Shown piece by piece: positions 11,351 through 24,067 of a stretch of 64,000 nt of DNA. Each line of letters opens with the position of its first letter. Position 1 is the first letter of the stretch. The DNA lies in NCBI GenBank assembly GCA_031308135.1, contig JAHLJT010009355.1, positions 6,745,074 through 6,809,073 of the forward strand. The letters run 5' to 3'. Made by a program: the position numbers and the translations under genes. The notes beneath the pieces are model-generated. The model saw nothing but the letters and a program-made list of their open reading frames with translations, was not told the origin of the DNA and did not search any database. The DNA comes from Acheta domesticus. Lineage: Eukaryota; Arthropoda; Insecta; Orthoptera; Gryllidae.

Positions 11351-13330
11351 CTGGTGGAAGAGTTTTAGATGATAAGAATAGCAGTGAAGTTGTTAGGAAA
11401 CATATTCTTGGTGGTAAATGCAGACTAAAAGTAGTAATTTCGCCATAATTTTTTATGGTTGTTGTTGTTGTTGTTGTTGCTATTGTTGTTGTTGTTGGAG
11501 GTGGTATGTAGGTTAAATTTTTTCGAAGATGACTGGGAAGAAAGGTATTTTATATATTCTGTTATCACAGTGAATGTAAACTCAGGTTAGTTCCGTCTCC
11601 AATATCACAGTGCCCTCGCAACAGTCTTTCACTTCAACTATCATTTCATATGAAGTATGAGAGGGAGAGTCAACTTGACTTGAAATAGCATTTAAATATT
11701 CAACACTCTCATTCTTTGAATTTATTACGTTTATATGAGTTTTCATGTTCTCATAAACATCGTGTAGTTTCATTAAAGTCGTTATTCTCACATTGGCAAC
11801 TAGCTTTCATCACTTTTCCCTGAATGAAACTTTTTCATGCTTGATATACATTTGCCCCTAATCGCATTTCGAGGTCACGTTCCATTTGAAACGTTGCATA
11901 AGACTGAATCAGTGCCTAAAAAAACAAAAAGGGAAAATGTTATTCTTTTTTTAAACAAGATATTTCTTTTCGTTCTTCGCATTCCCAGAATACCGAAATA
12001 AAACCACTAAACCCGCAAGTAGCTGAAGCCTCAATAATGGTTCACTACTGTCGAAAAGAAGACTTGTCACTTTAAACATTCTTTGTTATTACTAAAACTT
12101 CGATCTCCTTTAAAAGGAAGGGTCTCGTAAAACACGTACTTCACAAACTCGGCAATCTTAAAAAGGAAGTTTATTATGCCGTTAATATCTCCATCGGCAA
12201 AAGTTGTTTCCCAAACTTGTTCCAGATTGTATCGCCGTGCTTTCTAGGAAGTTTCGAAGTATCAGGCTGTCGTATCGAGGATTCGATATCCAGTACACGA
12301 CACCGCGAAAGCTTCGTGTCAAAAGGTTGCTCCGCGCCGCCGCGAAAAGTTAAGGGTCACCGAGGAGGGCCATGCGGGGCACCGCGCCTTGCGAACGGCG
12401 CGGCGGAAAATAGGCAGTCGTAAAGTCTGAAATACACGTACTGCCCAAAGAAGTTGGGAACAGAAACTAATTTCTTCGATAATTTTAATGCACTTTGTGA
12501 CGGTTTTGATGTTCAGATGCTTAACATTTCTGATGGTAAAGGAAACCAAAAATACAATGCACAAAAACACTATAAGATGGAATATCACATGAAGTATTGC
12601 ACACCGTCCTGCAGTGCGAGTGAAGTATTGCCAAGAAACTATTATGTGCCTGTGATACAACTACAGTAACTGAAAATTAAATTTCGCCCCTGTGATAAAG
12701 AAACATTTCTTACTGTAACAATTTTTGAAAAAATGGAAACTTATTGATGATGAGGTCCCCTTACAGCCAATACGATCCTTTCAGCGACACGCCCATCCTT
12801 CCACATTACAAACCTCTTTCCATTTGCATGTTTTCTACTACCACTACATTTTGGGATGGGTCCTTGCTCCTTTTCGGTTGACGGAGGTACACCATAGGCC
12901 CGTCTCTGTCAGTCTCTAGTAGATAGCACAGAACCATCTCGACGAAAGATAGCCGGTTTGGTGCAGGGTACATTGAAAGAAAAGTAATAGGTAAAATAAA
13001 CCGCACTTGTATCATATTTGTTGAGATGCACATAAACTGGACAGGAAATGCTATTAAATATAACATAAAAAGAAACAACACAACTAATTCAGAATATTTT
13101 ATACAATTTTTCATAAAACTATACAAAATTTCAGAGAAAGATATTTATTCTACCAAACACTTCCTTCACACAAACATTCACAAACGAGCTAACTTTGCCC
13201 ATGTAGATTGCCCATAGTCATAGGAGATTCATGAGAGCAAACACACGACGTAGTAGGTGCTCAGGAATCAGAAACTGGAGTGAAATCGTGACATCAAAAC
13301 GTGCATTTCATTTTATTTTTCGCATGCGTT
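11351..13330. other. AT-rich spacer, no gene seen
   Basis: AT-rich DNA with a GTT repeat at 11458-11500 and a small GC-rich pocket at 12325-12410. A minus-strand frame of 69 codons at 11582-11791 has no recognised similarity or convincing splice sites. A POU-like octamer (ATTTGCAT) lies at 12822-12829. Confidence 0.5.
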
Positions 13331-14130
13331 CGCCTAAACCGCCATCGGTGGGGAGTGGGGGGCTCACCCACGTCCCTCACGACCTGAAGAGAGCCACGGC
13401 ACACAGCGCGTGCGCCCATCATTAAGGCAAATATTCGTATTCATAACGCATGACGGCGAGCGCGGTTAGGCGCCGGGCGCGGCGCAGCGTGCATTTGTTT
13501 CCAGACGTGCGCCAAACACACGGGGGGCGATTTATTTATCCGCGCGGGGGGCGTGTTCTTTTTGCACCGCGACGCCGCCTCTTCTTTTTTTTATCTCTCT
13601 TTCTCTCTAATTTATCCACGCACCGAGCTTAATAATCCTGTCGTACATTCCTTGCACTTATATTCAAATACATTTTTAGGATTTTATTATCAGAATTATT
13701 GTATTATATGTGCGAATGCGACTGCTGTTTGTCATGTGCCGTGGGCGCGTGCTTCCTGCTTTCCCCTCTCCGCTAGACGCGCGAATGTGGACTTCAACTC
13801 TTTGTAATGTCAAAGAAACGCGCGCGTGTTTAAGTGGAAAAGAGAAAAAGTGGAGGAGAGAGAGAGAGACGGGCCTGAATAGGTACGCGAGTGCGCCGGA
13901 AGAGACGATGAGGGCGGGCGGGGGGGGGGGGGTGGAAGCGGAGGGAGACGGAAAAAAAGGAAGAATTCGCATTAGCAGAATTGCGTGACTGTTTTGTGGT
14001 ATACGCGCGCGGGCGGGCGGCGGGCAACGCGCACGAAATACATGAAGCATGTGAGATTGTTGAGCGCGACTGGGCGTTCCGGGCGACCACGCGCTTTTCT
14101 TGGGTTGGTGCGACGCGACTACGCGCAGGA
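13331..14130. other. Pair of CpG-rich islands
   Basis: GC-rich blocks at 13331-13600 and 13740-14130 separated by a short AT-rich gap. The first contains GCGATTTATTTATC at 13528-13541 embedded in GC-rich DNA; the second contains a G homopolymer at 13919-13931. No gene recognised. Confidence 0.6.
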
Positions 14131-15220
14131 GAAGAACACTGTAGACACACGTAGCTCTCTTTGTAGCTAGTCCGTGTATGCCGCGAGATTGGGGCACATC
14201 TGTTGATAATCCTGACGTTAAACATAAACATGTAGCTTGTTTGCTTACGACTGTGTTACACGTCTCAATGGTCAGTATTGTTTGGCAAAAATGTACTTCG
14301 CGTCATGCTCTACATTCGAACGTTTCCGTGTTACATGTGCGTATTATAAATTAAAATGTCCAATTTTTACGCTTTATGGATGCTTTTCACGGGTGCATTT
14401 ACTACGATGAAAGTAGTGGTGCTACAACAGCACTTACTTCCCTGCATTACTTCCGACATCTGGAATTTTCGAAAATTCAGAGTTTAAAGAAAATAAGATC
14501 TGCGCCATTTTCAGACTCCTTTCATCTATTCCAGAAGATATATGGAGAAATTCGGAGTTTTTTAGAAAACCTTTTTTTAGAAATTGTCTTTATTTCAAGA
14601 GAAAATTTTCTACACAGTGTAAACGACTTTACATTTAGAGACTTAACTTTTTACAACAGATTTCATTAAGGAAAACAGATCTACCATTAATATTGTAAAC
14701 GAATTTTACGATGACTAAAAAAATAGCACCTGTTCCATTTTAATAAGCGTACTTTGTTCTATTTTAAAAAATATAAATGAAAATTTGGAAAAATGTTGTT
14801 TAGACTTTATGAAAAGTATTTCCCAAAAGAAAATTATCCGTTTCAAACCGTAAAAGAAACGCGAGACTGCTTCGCAGAATGCAGAAAAAGACAAGATATA
14901 CATGCTAATATTTTAATTTTGCTAATATTTTTGAGTAGGTATTTTTTACAATTTCTACTTTGTAGTACAATCTACCAATTTCTAAAACAAAGTAAAATCC
15001 TTAAAATATGGCCTGGTCTCTAAATAGTTATGTGGATGAAAAAATGAAATTATCTAAAATTCTAAACCACATTTCTCTTGAATTACTGGAAAAGAGACCA
15101 CGTTTTGGGGAAATCGATACAGGAAATTAACAAAGAAATACGAGGATCAAACCAACCAATATTATTAACCATCCATGCACGTAGAAACGTAAGGGCGGTT
15201 ATTTTACGTAACCCGGAACT
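14131..15220. other. AT-rich spacer, no gene seen
   Basis: Strongly AT-rich unique DNA. Phe/Ile/Lys-rich short frames are compositional. No RNA gene or repeat recognised. Confidence 0.6.
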
Positions 15221-15930
15221 AAGTGCAAAAATCGCGGCCTTTGCACCAAGACCCAGGTGGAGGACGTAAACAAGCGTTAACGACGAGGGGCGGACCATCC
15301 GGGGGGGGGGGCGCTGCGCGTCTCCCAAGGCTCCGCGCCGCTGCGCGCGTGCCTCCTCGACGAAGAGCGGAGGGAGACGGGAGCGGGGGTGTGGCACGAG
15401 GGCATGGAGGACAGTGAGGGCGAGGGCGAGGGAGAAGGCGAGGGCGTAGGCGAGGGCGTGGGCAGGGGAGAGGGCGTGGGCGAAGGCGAGGGTGCGGGCG
15501 TGGGCGAAGGCTAGGGCGTGGGCGAGGGAGGGGGTGAGGGCGTGGGCGAGGGCAGGGGAGAGGGCGTGGGGGAAGGCGAGGGCGTGGACGAAGACGAGGG
15601 CGTGGGCGAAGGCGAGGGTGTGGGCGAAGGCGAGGGCGTGGGCGGGGGTGAGGGCGAGGGTGAGGACGAGGACGAGGACGAGGGCGGGGTCGAGGGTGAT
15701 GACGAGTGTGAGAGCGGGGAAGGGGGTGGGGGCTAGGGTGAGGGCAAGGGAAAGCGGGAAAGGGGGCGGAGGTGGCGTTGGCGGAGGCGGCAGGCCCGCG
15801 CGGCTCGGTCACGTCGCGGCCGATGCCCGTCGTTACAGCCGGCGCTCTTAATGCACGGGCCCTGTAGCGCCCAGGGAGGCACTACCCTCGCGGGCCCCGC
15901 CTTGCCCCTCGCAGCAAGACCGGGGAGGGG
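15221..15930. other. CpG-rich island containing a G-rich minisatellite
   Basis: GC-rich block with a G homopolymer at 15301-15311 and a long G-rich hexamer minisatellite listed separately. A 197-codon minus frame reads PRPRPHPR throughout and is simply the repeat translated. Confidence 0.65.
15411..15740. repeat. Degenerate G-rich hexamer minisatellite
   Basis: About 330 bp made of variants of a 6-bp unit, GGCGAG or GGCGTG, on the plus strand. The periodic G runs make G-quadruplex formation plausible by inference. The strand asymmetry (purine-rich plus strand) is strong. Confidence 0.9.
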
Positions 15931-16490
15931 AAAAGTGAAAATCTTGGACGTTTATCCACTTTCACAACAAACTTTCCAACTTCAGCATTTCTTATTCAAA
16001 TCGTGATATCGAACATGCACCTCGATTTACAGATACAGAATATGAACCCGAAATATATCGATTTACCGATTCCCATACTCGTCAAATGTAATATACTTTT
16101 CGCTACATGATTCTCGAAACTATTTCATTCAATTTACGACAGGAAATGCTATTACCCGACAACCACTTAAATATTACGAACAGCATTCTAAGCAACTTTT
16201 CGGCTATTAATTTGAAACATTATTTTAAAATTGCCTAAAAATGATAATTTAACTGAATTTCACTCACCGAAACACCAGTAATGTTCGATTTGACGTGCAT
16301 GGTAATTTGAAATTATATGTTTTAAATAACCTCGCCCTTGAAGATAGTACAATTTGGATGTTTGCCCTTCTGTATTATCAATCACTCCTTGCCCCCGATC
16401 TGTGTTCTGTTTAAAAGTAACACAGAACACGATTGTGGTATGAATGGACAGCACAGCAGCCCAGCGGGGCAATTCAAAAGGAGAGGCGTA
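15931..16490. other. AT-rich spacer, no gene seen
   Basis: Unique AT-rich DNA, nothing recognised. Confidence 0.6.
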
Positions 16491-16995
16491 CACGAGACGT
16501 TACGATCGACGTTCAGATACAGGAGGGGAAACGCGAGAAACCGCGTTCGCCGAGCGCTCATCATAGTGGGGGGGGGGGGGAGCGGCGCGCGCGTCACCAT
16601 CTTCGGAGACAACCCTTTCCTTGCCTCCCCGCTCGGCTCGGCGCCGGGGCCGGGGCGCGGACGGCGCGCCGACACGCCGCACATAAAAGGGAAGCCGTGT
16701 TCCTGTGACACTTTATAAAGACAATTAAAAGGAGGCGCGCTAATCAGCTAAGAGGCAACGCGGAGGGCGAAGACAGGTATACAGCCCCCGCGGGAGCGGC
16801 GCCGCCCCCGCCCCCTCCCCCCCCCACCAGCGCTCGCGCGCGCCCTTCTTCGCGCGCGCCGCGAATCGAGCGCAAGACGGCGCAACTTTTGGCGCCACTT
16901 TCAAGAGGGCGCGACGCGCGCCGCCACGCTGCGCTACGCACGCACGCGAGCGAGCGAGCAGCCCGCCGGGATGCGCAGCTTCTCACCGTCATTGG
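16491..16995. other. CpG-rich island
   Basis: GC-rich block with a G homopolymer at about 16568-16580. An AT core at about 16681-16755 (ATAAA, TTTATAAA, CAATTAAA and CTAATCA-like cores) is flanked on both sides by GC-rich DNA. No gene recognised. Confidence 0.6.
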
Positions 16996-17289
16996 AAGAA
17001 ATGGTTAAGTTTTTTTAATAAAATTGTATTTTACATTGACAGTACAACGCTCAGCCGTGAGGCTCTTCAGTTGATTGACGGAGAAACTTTGTATCAGCAA
17101 AGTGTGAAGGAAGTAACTTCTTGTCACCTCCCTGATAGTAATTTTATTAGTTACACCTTCAACCAAGGTTATTGCGAGAACATTTTGTTAGAGAGCGATG
17201 ACAGGGTTTAGAAAGGAAATTCGATGGGAGAGACAGGTAAATGCAAGAAATGTTCTTACCTTATCTAATGTCGGGGAGATACTGAAGGG

Positions 17290-17870
17290 AAATGTGAAAT
17301 GGGAGTCTGTTTCTTAGGCGGGGGTTGATCGGTTCCTATTTCGTGACTGCTCCTTGTACGTGATTTAAATTAACGTAGAAATTATGTGCGTTTCGTATTA
17401 AAGGAAGTAATCGGTTATATTGCAAGATCGTTGTGAAGTTTCTTATTGCTGACAAACTAGGGGGCTTTTCCGTAATTTTTAAGATTTTGTTTTGAAATAT
17501 TTGTAACTTATTTAATATGGTTGGGGGAGCTGAAATCCATACACGGTATGAGTAAGTTAATATCGGTCGAAGAATAGATTTGTAAATGGTTAAAGCGGAA
17601 TGAATTTTTAAAGGCGAGTTGCGCTTCAGAATCGGACGTAAAATAGCTAACCTTCTATTGGCTTCTACTACTTTGGACGAGATGTCAATGTGCCAATTTA
17701 ATATTGTGTCCATGAAAAGGCCGAGATATCGAATAGAATGAATCTAGAAAAGACCGAGGAATGACAGAAGAACGGTTCAGTTTACGATCCATGTCAAAGT
17801 AAATGTCAACTGTCCGTTCATTAGACGGCCAATGACACAACCCCTTCCCCTCCTTACCCCATACCATCGC
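17290..17870 (-). pseudogene. Fragment of a non-LTR retrotransposon reverse transcriptase (jockey-like)
   Basis: A 125-codon minus-strand frame (17713-17336) has the features of the C-terminal part of a LINE reverse transcriptase. Just upstream in frame is the conserved YLGLFMDTILNW block that follows the palm domain, then the thumb-like segment with RRLAILRPILKR, and then NKLQIFQNKILK, which matches the common 'kLq..QNk.Lr' block of jockey-type elements. The catalytic FADD/YADD segment and the endonuclease domain are not present, and sequence beyond about 17720 falls into other frames, so this is a truncated, decayed copy. The interpretation rests on remembered family motifs; a protein profile search would settle the clade. 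The duplicate after the assembly gap repeats part of it. Confidence 0.75.
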
Positions 17871-19089
17871 TTATTAAGCATTCGAAAAATATATCCTTTA
17901 GGAATAAAATTAAGAGTTGCTCTGGCACTTTCCACTTATTCGACACGACGAAGGTGCTGTTAAGTCTACGAGCGCTTTCGTCAACATCATGTACAGACTA
18001 AACAGTACGTTAAACTAGGCGGCTGCATAACATTTGAATGATATTGTCCTCTCACGAAAAAAACTGAATCTCGTCTTCGAATTTTATGGCAACGATGTTG
18101 AACATTTTCTAGTTTTTAGAATTATGATTGCCACGATTGGAACACGAGTAAAGAACAAACAAATAAATCTTAAGAAAGAGTTTAATTTCATTAATTACAC
18201 GAATGATATGTACTCAAATACTTTTTGTACATTTGTACACAGAAATGCAAAAACAGAAACAAAAATGTTTCACATGCAGGAAGAATACAACTTACTTTTC
18301 TTCTACCTAACATTAAATCGCAGTCGGTATCAATGCATTCTTCATGGAATTTTGAAAACTATTTATGTTTTCAATTTTACTTTTTTAAATTCTACCGATC
18401 TAAAATAACATCTACTTTTTCCCAAAAACCGAATAAAACAAAAATCACCAAGCAATTGACTAAAATTACATATATAACATGGAATTAATTATATATTTTT
18501 AACATTGTCAATGTAGAAAAGTATCAGTGACAGTGCTGGTAATTCACGCGCTTTTGAGATACGACTACATTTTACCACAGCATGCATGTTTTGCTGATAG
18601 TAAAACCTAAGGCTCGTTCATTAGTTTTATGTCATTACATTACATTAGTATGTGTTAGTAAGAATAAGTATTCCCAGAGTCGACGACTATCACCAAGTCT
18701 TCTATTAGAATTTAACTAATTTTCTTCATAAAGTAGTGTATCCAGAGCAGTGTACTATTAAGAAAGGAATTATCGTGAAAAGCCAATTCAATCTTTGTTA
18801 CCTTCAAATGACAATTCACGGTTCGAAGTATTTCTACAAAACCCTCTTTTTAATCATAGTCGAACCTGGCCAATACGAAAATGAAGTCAGGAGGAAATTT
18901 TTTCCAGGTATGTTTTCGAATTACCGAGTTTTTTTTTATTAAAGCCGAAAGAACTAGTGCACAAAAAAAATCTTGAGAGTTCACCTTACACCACCGATGT
19001 GTATTTGTGATCTCGAACCTCTGCAAGGAACATACCCCGATTCAACGGCCTGCTATACAAAAATGTCAGAACTTGAGAATGCGGAATCA

Positions 19090-20130
19090 CCCACGTGACG
19101 TCCCAAGTCCACCCACGCGCCTCCCGGCGGAAGGGCAAGCGCCCTGGGCGACGGCTGGGCCGGCGCGGCGCGGCGCGACAGATGGACGGTCGCTGGCGGG
19201 TGGGTGGCGGGGGGGGGCGGGTGTGGGGGCGGGGCCGCGCCCGCCGGGAGCAGCGGCGGAGGCGACCGCCCACCCGCCCACTCGCTCGCTCGGGGGTCAA
19301 TAAAAGAGCGGCGGCGCCCGCGGGCGTGACTCAACAGTTCATCACGGGCTACGGCCGTGAGAATCCTGCAACTTGCAACATGGGAACAGTTGCGAGAAGC
19401 ATGGCCCAATGTTAGCAGTCGAATTAATATATTTAGGGAAGATGGGTAGTTTGCATTTAGAACAGGGCCGAAATGAAAATTTACTTACAAAGTGCCAGCA
19501 GATATCATTAATGCGAAGACTGTATATACGAGGATATGTACATCGCGGGCGGAGGAGCCGGCGACGGCGAAGAGGAAGGAGAAGGAATAGGAGGAAAGGA
19601 TATTCGAGGCGACCGGGGAGGGGATGGAGCGGCGGCGGCGGCGGCGACGGGCTCCGCGGGTTATCTGCCTCCGCGCCCCCAGTATCGCTAATCAGGGCTG
19701 CAACCCTTGATAGAGCGAAATTCCCTGATGACTACTGATCCGGATTAAGGTGTTCTTGCGTAATAAGAGATTCAAATTCCGCAAAACCCCAAAAGTGGTA
19801 AGGAGGAAGACACCCCGACGCCAGGGCACTTCCCCCGTCCCCGCCCCCCGTCCTCCCCCCGCACACTCACACATCCGCGGGCGCGCGAGTATTAAGATTA
19901 CGAGTCACTGCGGACTCGGCGATGGATAAGAGGGAGAGGGGGAGGAGGAGGAGTTGGGATGAAGAGGGGGTGGGGGAGGGGAGGACGAGGAGCTGGAAGG
20001 GGAAGGCGGATTCGGGCGCGCGCGGCGCTCGGAGAAATTTTTAATGAAACGTCCTCGCGAACACAAAGAGTAGACGGCCCGCTCGACGCCGGAGGCGAGG
20101 CGACCCCGCGCGCCGACGACCGCCGATTGT
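19090..20130. other. CpG-rich island cluster (copy 1)
   Basis: GC-rich blocks at about 19090-19360, 19540-19680 and 19810-20130, with AT-rich DNA between. Frames on both strands are low complexity. A core with TAATCAGGG and GATCCGGATTA motifs lies at about 19689-19746. The equivalent in copy 2 is at 28620-29710. Confidence 0.6.
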
Positions 20131-20869
20131 TTTCTGCCTTCACGTGTGACGGACACCACTCATTCGCCACTCAACGAAATGTTGATGGGTCCTGTTGAAA
20201 ATAAATTTTGTTGGTGACAGATTTCCGTTCGACCTAACTACACAAGTTCAAGGGAGATCGAAGAAAAACTACATACATTACAATACTCAATTTTCAGGAC
20301 CATTTTAAATATTTAAATAATAATATATGTAACTAATTTTTTTTTTAAATTTTCATTCATTACGAAGTTAATTTGAGTATTGGGGAATGAGCGCAATTTG
20401 AGAATTGGTTAAGATTTGCAATGTTGAATTTCGGTACTACTAATATTTACAAACGAAAAGGTAAATAATGGCACCAAAGGTAAAGGAGATGAATGATCTG
20501 AGAAAGTGTCACGGTAAAACATGAGCACGATGTTTAATGTGTTCAACTTCCAGAAGACAAGTGTGTAAACCCAACACAAAAAATGAAACGAAATGAGAAG
20601 ATACTACTAGGCAGCGCAAGCTCGGCGAGAAACAGACACAGCGAAGAGGAAGGACGACAAGCAAGGCGCCAAGTTAAAGTGAGGGTGAAAGAGAATGATT
20701 ACCTTAACAGAATTTCCATGTTTCCGTGCGCTGCGTACGAAAAAAAAATGGTTAAGATTTAAAGGTTTTTCTCTTAATTAGAGAGTAACACTGCGTCATA
20801 TTACGCGTAGTCTCATTATAATGCAAAAGTCGAGCGAGGCGCTCCCTCGTGTGTTACCTACCAAACACC

Positions 20870-20950
20870 GGCGGGGTCCTTCCCCTCCCCTCCCCTCCCC
20901 TCCCCACATCGCCCCTCCTCTGCCCCGGCCCCGCGCTACTTCGTGGTACT
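20870..20950. repeat. CCCCT-rich tract
   Basis: C-rich polypyrimidine tract built on CCCCTCC in a small GC-rich pocket. The copy 2 equivalent (30461-30515) is longer and diverged, which is a length variant between the copies. Confidence 0.7.
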
Positions 20951-21191
20951 TGAAGCCAACACCTCCCGCCCACAACAAAAGTTCGCAGTTCAGCATCTTT
21001 GGAGTCCCTAGTCTCGCCGACGAAAGTTTCTTGTTTCTTAAAAGCTTTCTCTCTCTCTGCGTACACCCTTTCCCAAATATTCTGGCTCCTCCGCGTCGCT
21101 TTACTGTGCGTTCGGTGGCGAAGAGGAAATGGACACCGATGATTACTCTCATTGTTTTGAATTCCGGTTCATTTCCTCTAACTTTTCACAT

Positions 21192-21872
21192 CAGTGCTAT
21201 CGATAAGAGGTGAATAGTGTAAGATATATTTTAGTTCATGCGCGCGTAAAGTGCAAAACTTTTCTTTCAACGCCTGTCCAGTTTGAAAGGCTTACTCCCT
21301 GCACAAATAGTGTATCATTACCGGAAGTAAAGTGACGCACAAGACCCGAATATGAAAAAAACAACAACTAAAAACTATACGACTGGGTCGTAGTTTCTAG
21401 AAATATATGTTAGACATTCATGTGGTTTCTAAAAAATCAGATCTTTCATCTACCTTCTAAAAATTGAGATCTCTACACGAGCAAAGTACCGAATTAAAAA
21501 TACTGGAACTCACGACTCAACGAATTTAACAATTAGCAACCATGTCCAGAAGATACATAAGAACAAACTCATGAAGAGCAGACAGACGCTTCTTTTTAAC
21601 TCATCAGATGACTCCTAATGAGACATATTTTCGGAACCTAGCGGTGTATCACTCAGACTTTATGATAACATATTTTGCTAGAAACTTGCAGGTAATTTCA
21701 ATCGCTGCAGAATCTAGAATCCAACGGAACGTCTTACATAGTGTTTTTAGTCTTCTTCATTATGAAAGTCCCCAAATGAAGATTGTGAATTATTATACTT
21801 TTTCGAAGCCCCTGCCAAGAATAAGAGTGCCCCCCTCCCAAATCATTAAATAACACAAATCACATATGCGAT
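21192..21872. repeat. Diverged tandem repeat, unit 1 (about 681 bp)
   Basis: A unit starting CAGTGCTATCGATAAGAGG. The next unit begins at 21873 with CAGTACTATCGATAAGAG, so the period is 681 bp. Shared blocks through the unit include TTTCTTTCAACNCCTGTC, the TTTCTAAAAA-T-AGATCT region, GATGTCCAGAAGATA-like text, a TTTGCTAGAAA block and CAAGAAT-TGAGTGC near the end. No protein or RNA identity is recognised, so this may be an old transposon or a satellite-like duplication. Confidence 0.75.
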
Positions 21873-22032
21873 CAGTACTATCGATAAGAGATGAATAGTT
21901 TAAGATATATTTTGTTTATACGCGCGTTAAGTACAAAACGTTTCTTTCAACTCCTGTCTAGTTTGGAAAGCTGACTCTCTGCAGGGTATCATTACTTTAA
22001 GAAAAGCGACGCAAAAGATTTATATATATATA

Positions 22033-23163
22033 CAGGGTCTTTAGTTTATCTTGCAACCCATGATCGCTAGCGCCTGTTCTTATTTCGGCAATTTGGCAAC
22101 CGCGTGTCTCTGCCTTCTTTCAATACTGCCGTGGCTGACTCGTTGGGACAGCAGAGAAGGAAGTGAGTTGCGCGTCATAATCTGCAACTTTCCTCTTTCT
22201 GTGTTTTTCCCATTCAAGGGATTCGGCCGGCAGGTATGCGGCTCACAAGCCGGAATCTTTTCGCGCTGCGCAGGGTGGATGGGGTGGGGTGGGCGGATGC
22301 ATGAGCCAGCAAACAATACGTCTCTTCAGGCGAGTCTGTCTGCTTAGGAATGGCGAGTCTGTATGTTTCAGTATGCTTAAGAAACGAAACTGTAACATAG
22401 AAGATGGGGAGAGAAGTTATGACTGATTTATCGATTTATTAACAGCAAAGTAACAATAATTATTATTTAATGAACGCCAGCTCGGAGAGAAATTACAAAG
22501 ATATCTCGTGAAACATCGCCGCCAAGCTGTTTATTATTTGTAACAATAATTAATTATGGTACCTGGAAATTAAACAAATTAGAAAATCGTAATAAAATTA
22601 ATAAAAATATTAATAGAATAAATCTCTTGAATTTTCTAATAATTTCTCCGCCTTTAAACAGGCACTGCGACTCCCCTTCCTATCCACATCCCCCGTGTCT
22701 CTGAAGCGCTGGATTAATCTACAAATTGTTGATTTGTTGGGAACTGGCGTTTCCAAAGAAAAATTCTTGAAACATTTTTTTTTATTTATTTATTTGTCAA
22801 AAAAACAGTAAAAACTGTATATGACGTGACATTTTCGGGCTCTTTAAGAAATATTTAGTGCCAAAGTAAACTTCCACCAAAATACACGTTGAATCTTCGT
22901 CAATATTTTCGAAGCGATTCTTCTTTCCTAAACGCGAGTTCCTACGATAATGAATGAAACGTGAACGAATGACTGCCCAAGGACAGAACAAGTGCTTGCT
23001 CTTTCTTCCAACTAAAATAGCCCCGTTCTCCTACCCCGAAATCTGCGACGAGGGGTGGGTCGTTTAAAGTGAAAGGGAAGCCAAAGGTATTTCACGCGTT
23101 GCCAAATTACCAAAACAAGTGGTTGTGTTCTCAGATACGGGTTGCGAGTTAGACTAAAGACCC

Positions 23164-23165
<2 letters not shown>
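22033..23165. mobile_element. Non-autonomous DNA transposon with terminal inverted repeats, TA target
   Basis: The left end starts CAGGGTCTTTAGTTTATC and continues to GCAACCC; the right end read on the minus strand starts CCGGGTCTTTAGTCTAAC and also continues to GCAACCC, giving inverted ends of about 26 bp with a few mismatches. The element sits within a TA-dinucleotide tract on both sides, consistent with a TA target. It is absent at the equivalent place in copy 2 (31628-31672), where the TA tract is uninterrupted, so filled and empty sites are both visible. The 1133-bp interior has only short frames (98 codons at most) and no recognised transposase. A Tc1/mariner-type superfamily is suggested by the TA target only. 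About 55 bp to the right of the insertion are missing in copy 1 compared with copy 2. Confidence 0.85.

Positions 23166-23206
<41 letters not shown>
23166..23206. repeat. TA microsatellite
   Basis: Pure TA run flanking the right end of the inverted-repeat transposon. It corresponds to the TA tract at about 31629-31668 in copy 2. Confidence 0.9.
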
Positions 23207-23209
<3 letters not shown>

Positions 23210-23639
23210 ATGGTTTCTAAAAATTTAGATCTCCACACAAGGATACAAATTAAAATTATTGGGACACGCAAAGACTTAATCAAAACAGATCAAAGAAATG
23301 AACAAGAGGGAAACGATGTCCAGAAGATATACATGAACAAATTGATCATGAGCAGACAGACATCAACTGACTCTTAATTCGATAGATTTTCAGAACCTAG
23401 AGGTGTACAACTAACACTTCATACACAAGTACACATTTTGCTAGAAATTTATAGGCCATGTCAATCCCTGGAAAATCTAGAACCCAACAATATACCTTGC
23501 AAATTGTTTTAATCTTATTAGCAGAAACCCGCCCAATTAAATAGCACGGAAGTGTAAAGCCGACTTATTTTACTTGTCGGGATATTTATTCACTCTGATC
23601 AAATAGGAAAAGAAATACATTGCCAGTAGTGTATCCTTT

Positions 23640-23712
23640 CCCTAGCCAGGCCTCGTGAGGTCTGCTGTGGCCTGTTAAATGTTAATAATAATAACAACAA
23701 CAACAATTGAGC
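23640..23712 (+). mobile_element. Possible retroposon tail with TAA repeat
   Basis: A short GC-richer segment with a potential hairpin (AGGCCTCGTGAGGTCT) is followed by an imperfect TAA/CAA repeat. This hairpin-plus-TAA arrangement resembles the 3-prime tail of some LINEs. In copy 2 the same place (32160-32248) has a much longer TAA run. No coding part is visible and the 5-prime limit is not defined. Confidence 0.35.
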
Positions 23713-24067
23713 TCTAATTAGTTCTAGACTGCCCTGGACTGGTCAAACTCATACTGCTCCTGCGCTGCCTTGCCTGTCCCCGATGCTACCCGCTTTACTG
23801 CCAGGTTGTACATGACGTCGACATTAAATGCTTTTTCATGCTATTATACATACTCAACATAAAACATGCAACATACACAAAATGCTGAGAACACTTGGAA
23901 ACATCGGTGAATTCCAGCTTTCAAATGACACCTTATTTACTGCGATTGATTGAGTAGTAGTTAATTCGGAAAAGGGATGTTTACATAACACATTAATAGA
24001 AATACTATATACTAGCTGAATGTGACGTCGCCGACGCTTTAAACTACCTTCGGTTGTTTGAATTCTT

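Noticed and set aside
11582..11791. 69-codon minus-strand frame as a host exon
   Set aside because: No convincing splice sites, AT-biased codons and no recognised similarity.
15219..15812. 197-codon PRPRPHPR frame
   Set aside because: Exact translation of the hexamer minisatellite; the other strand and frames are open as well.
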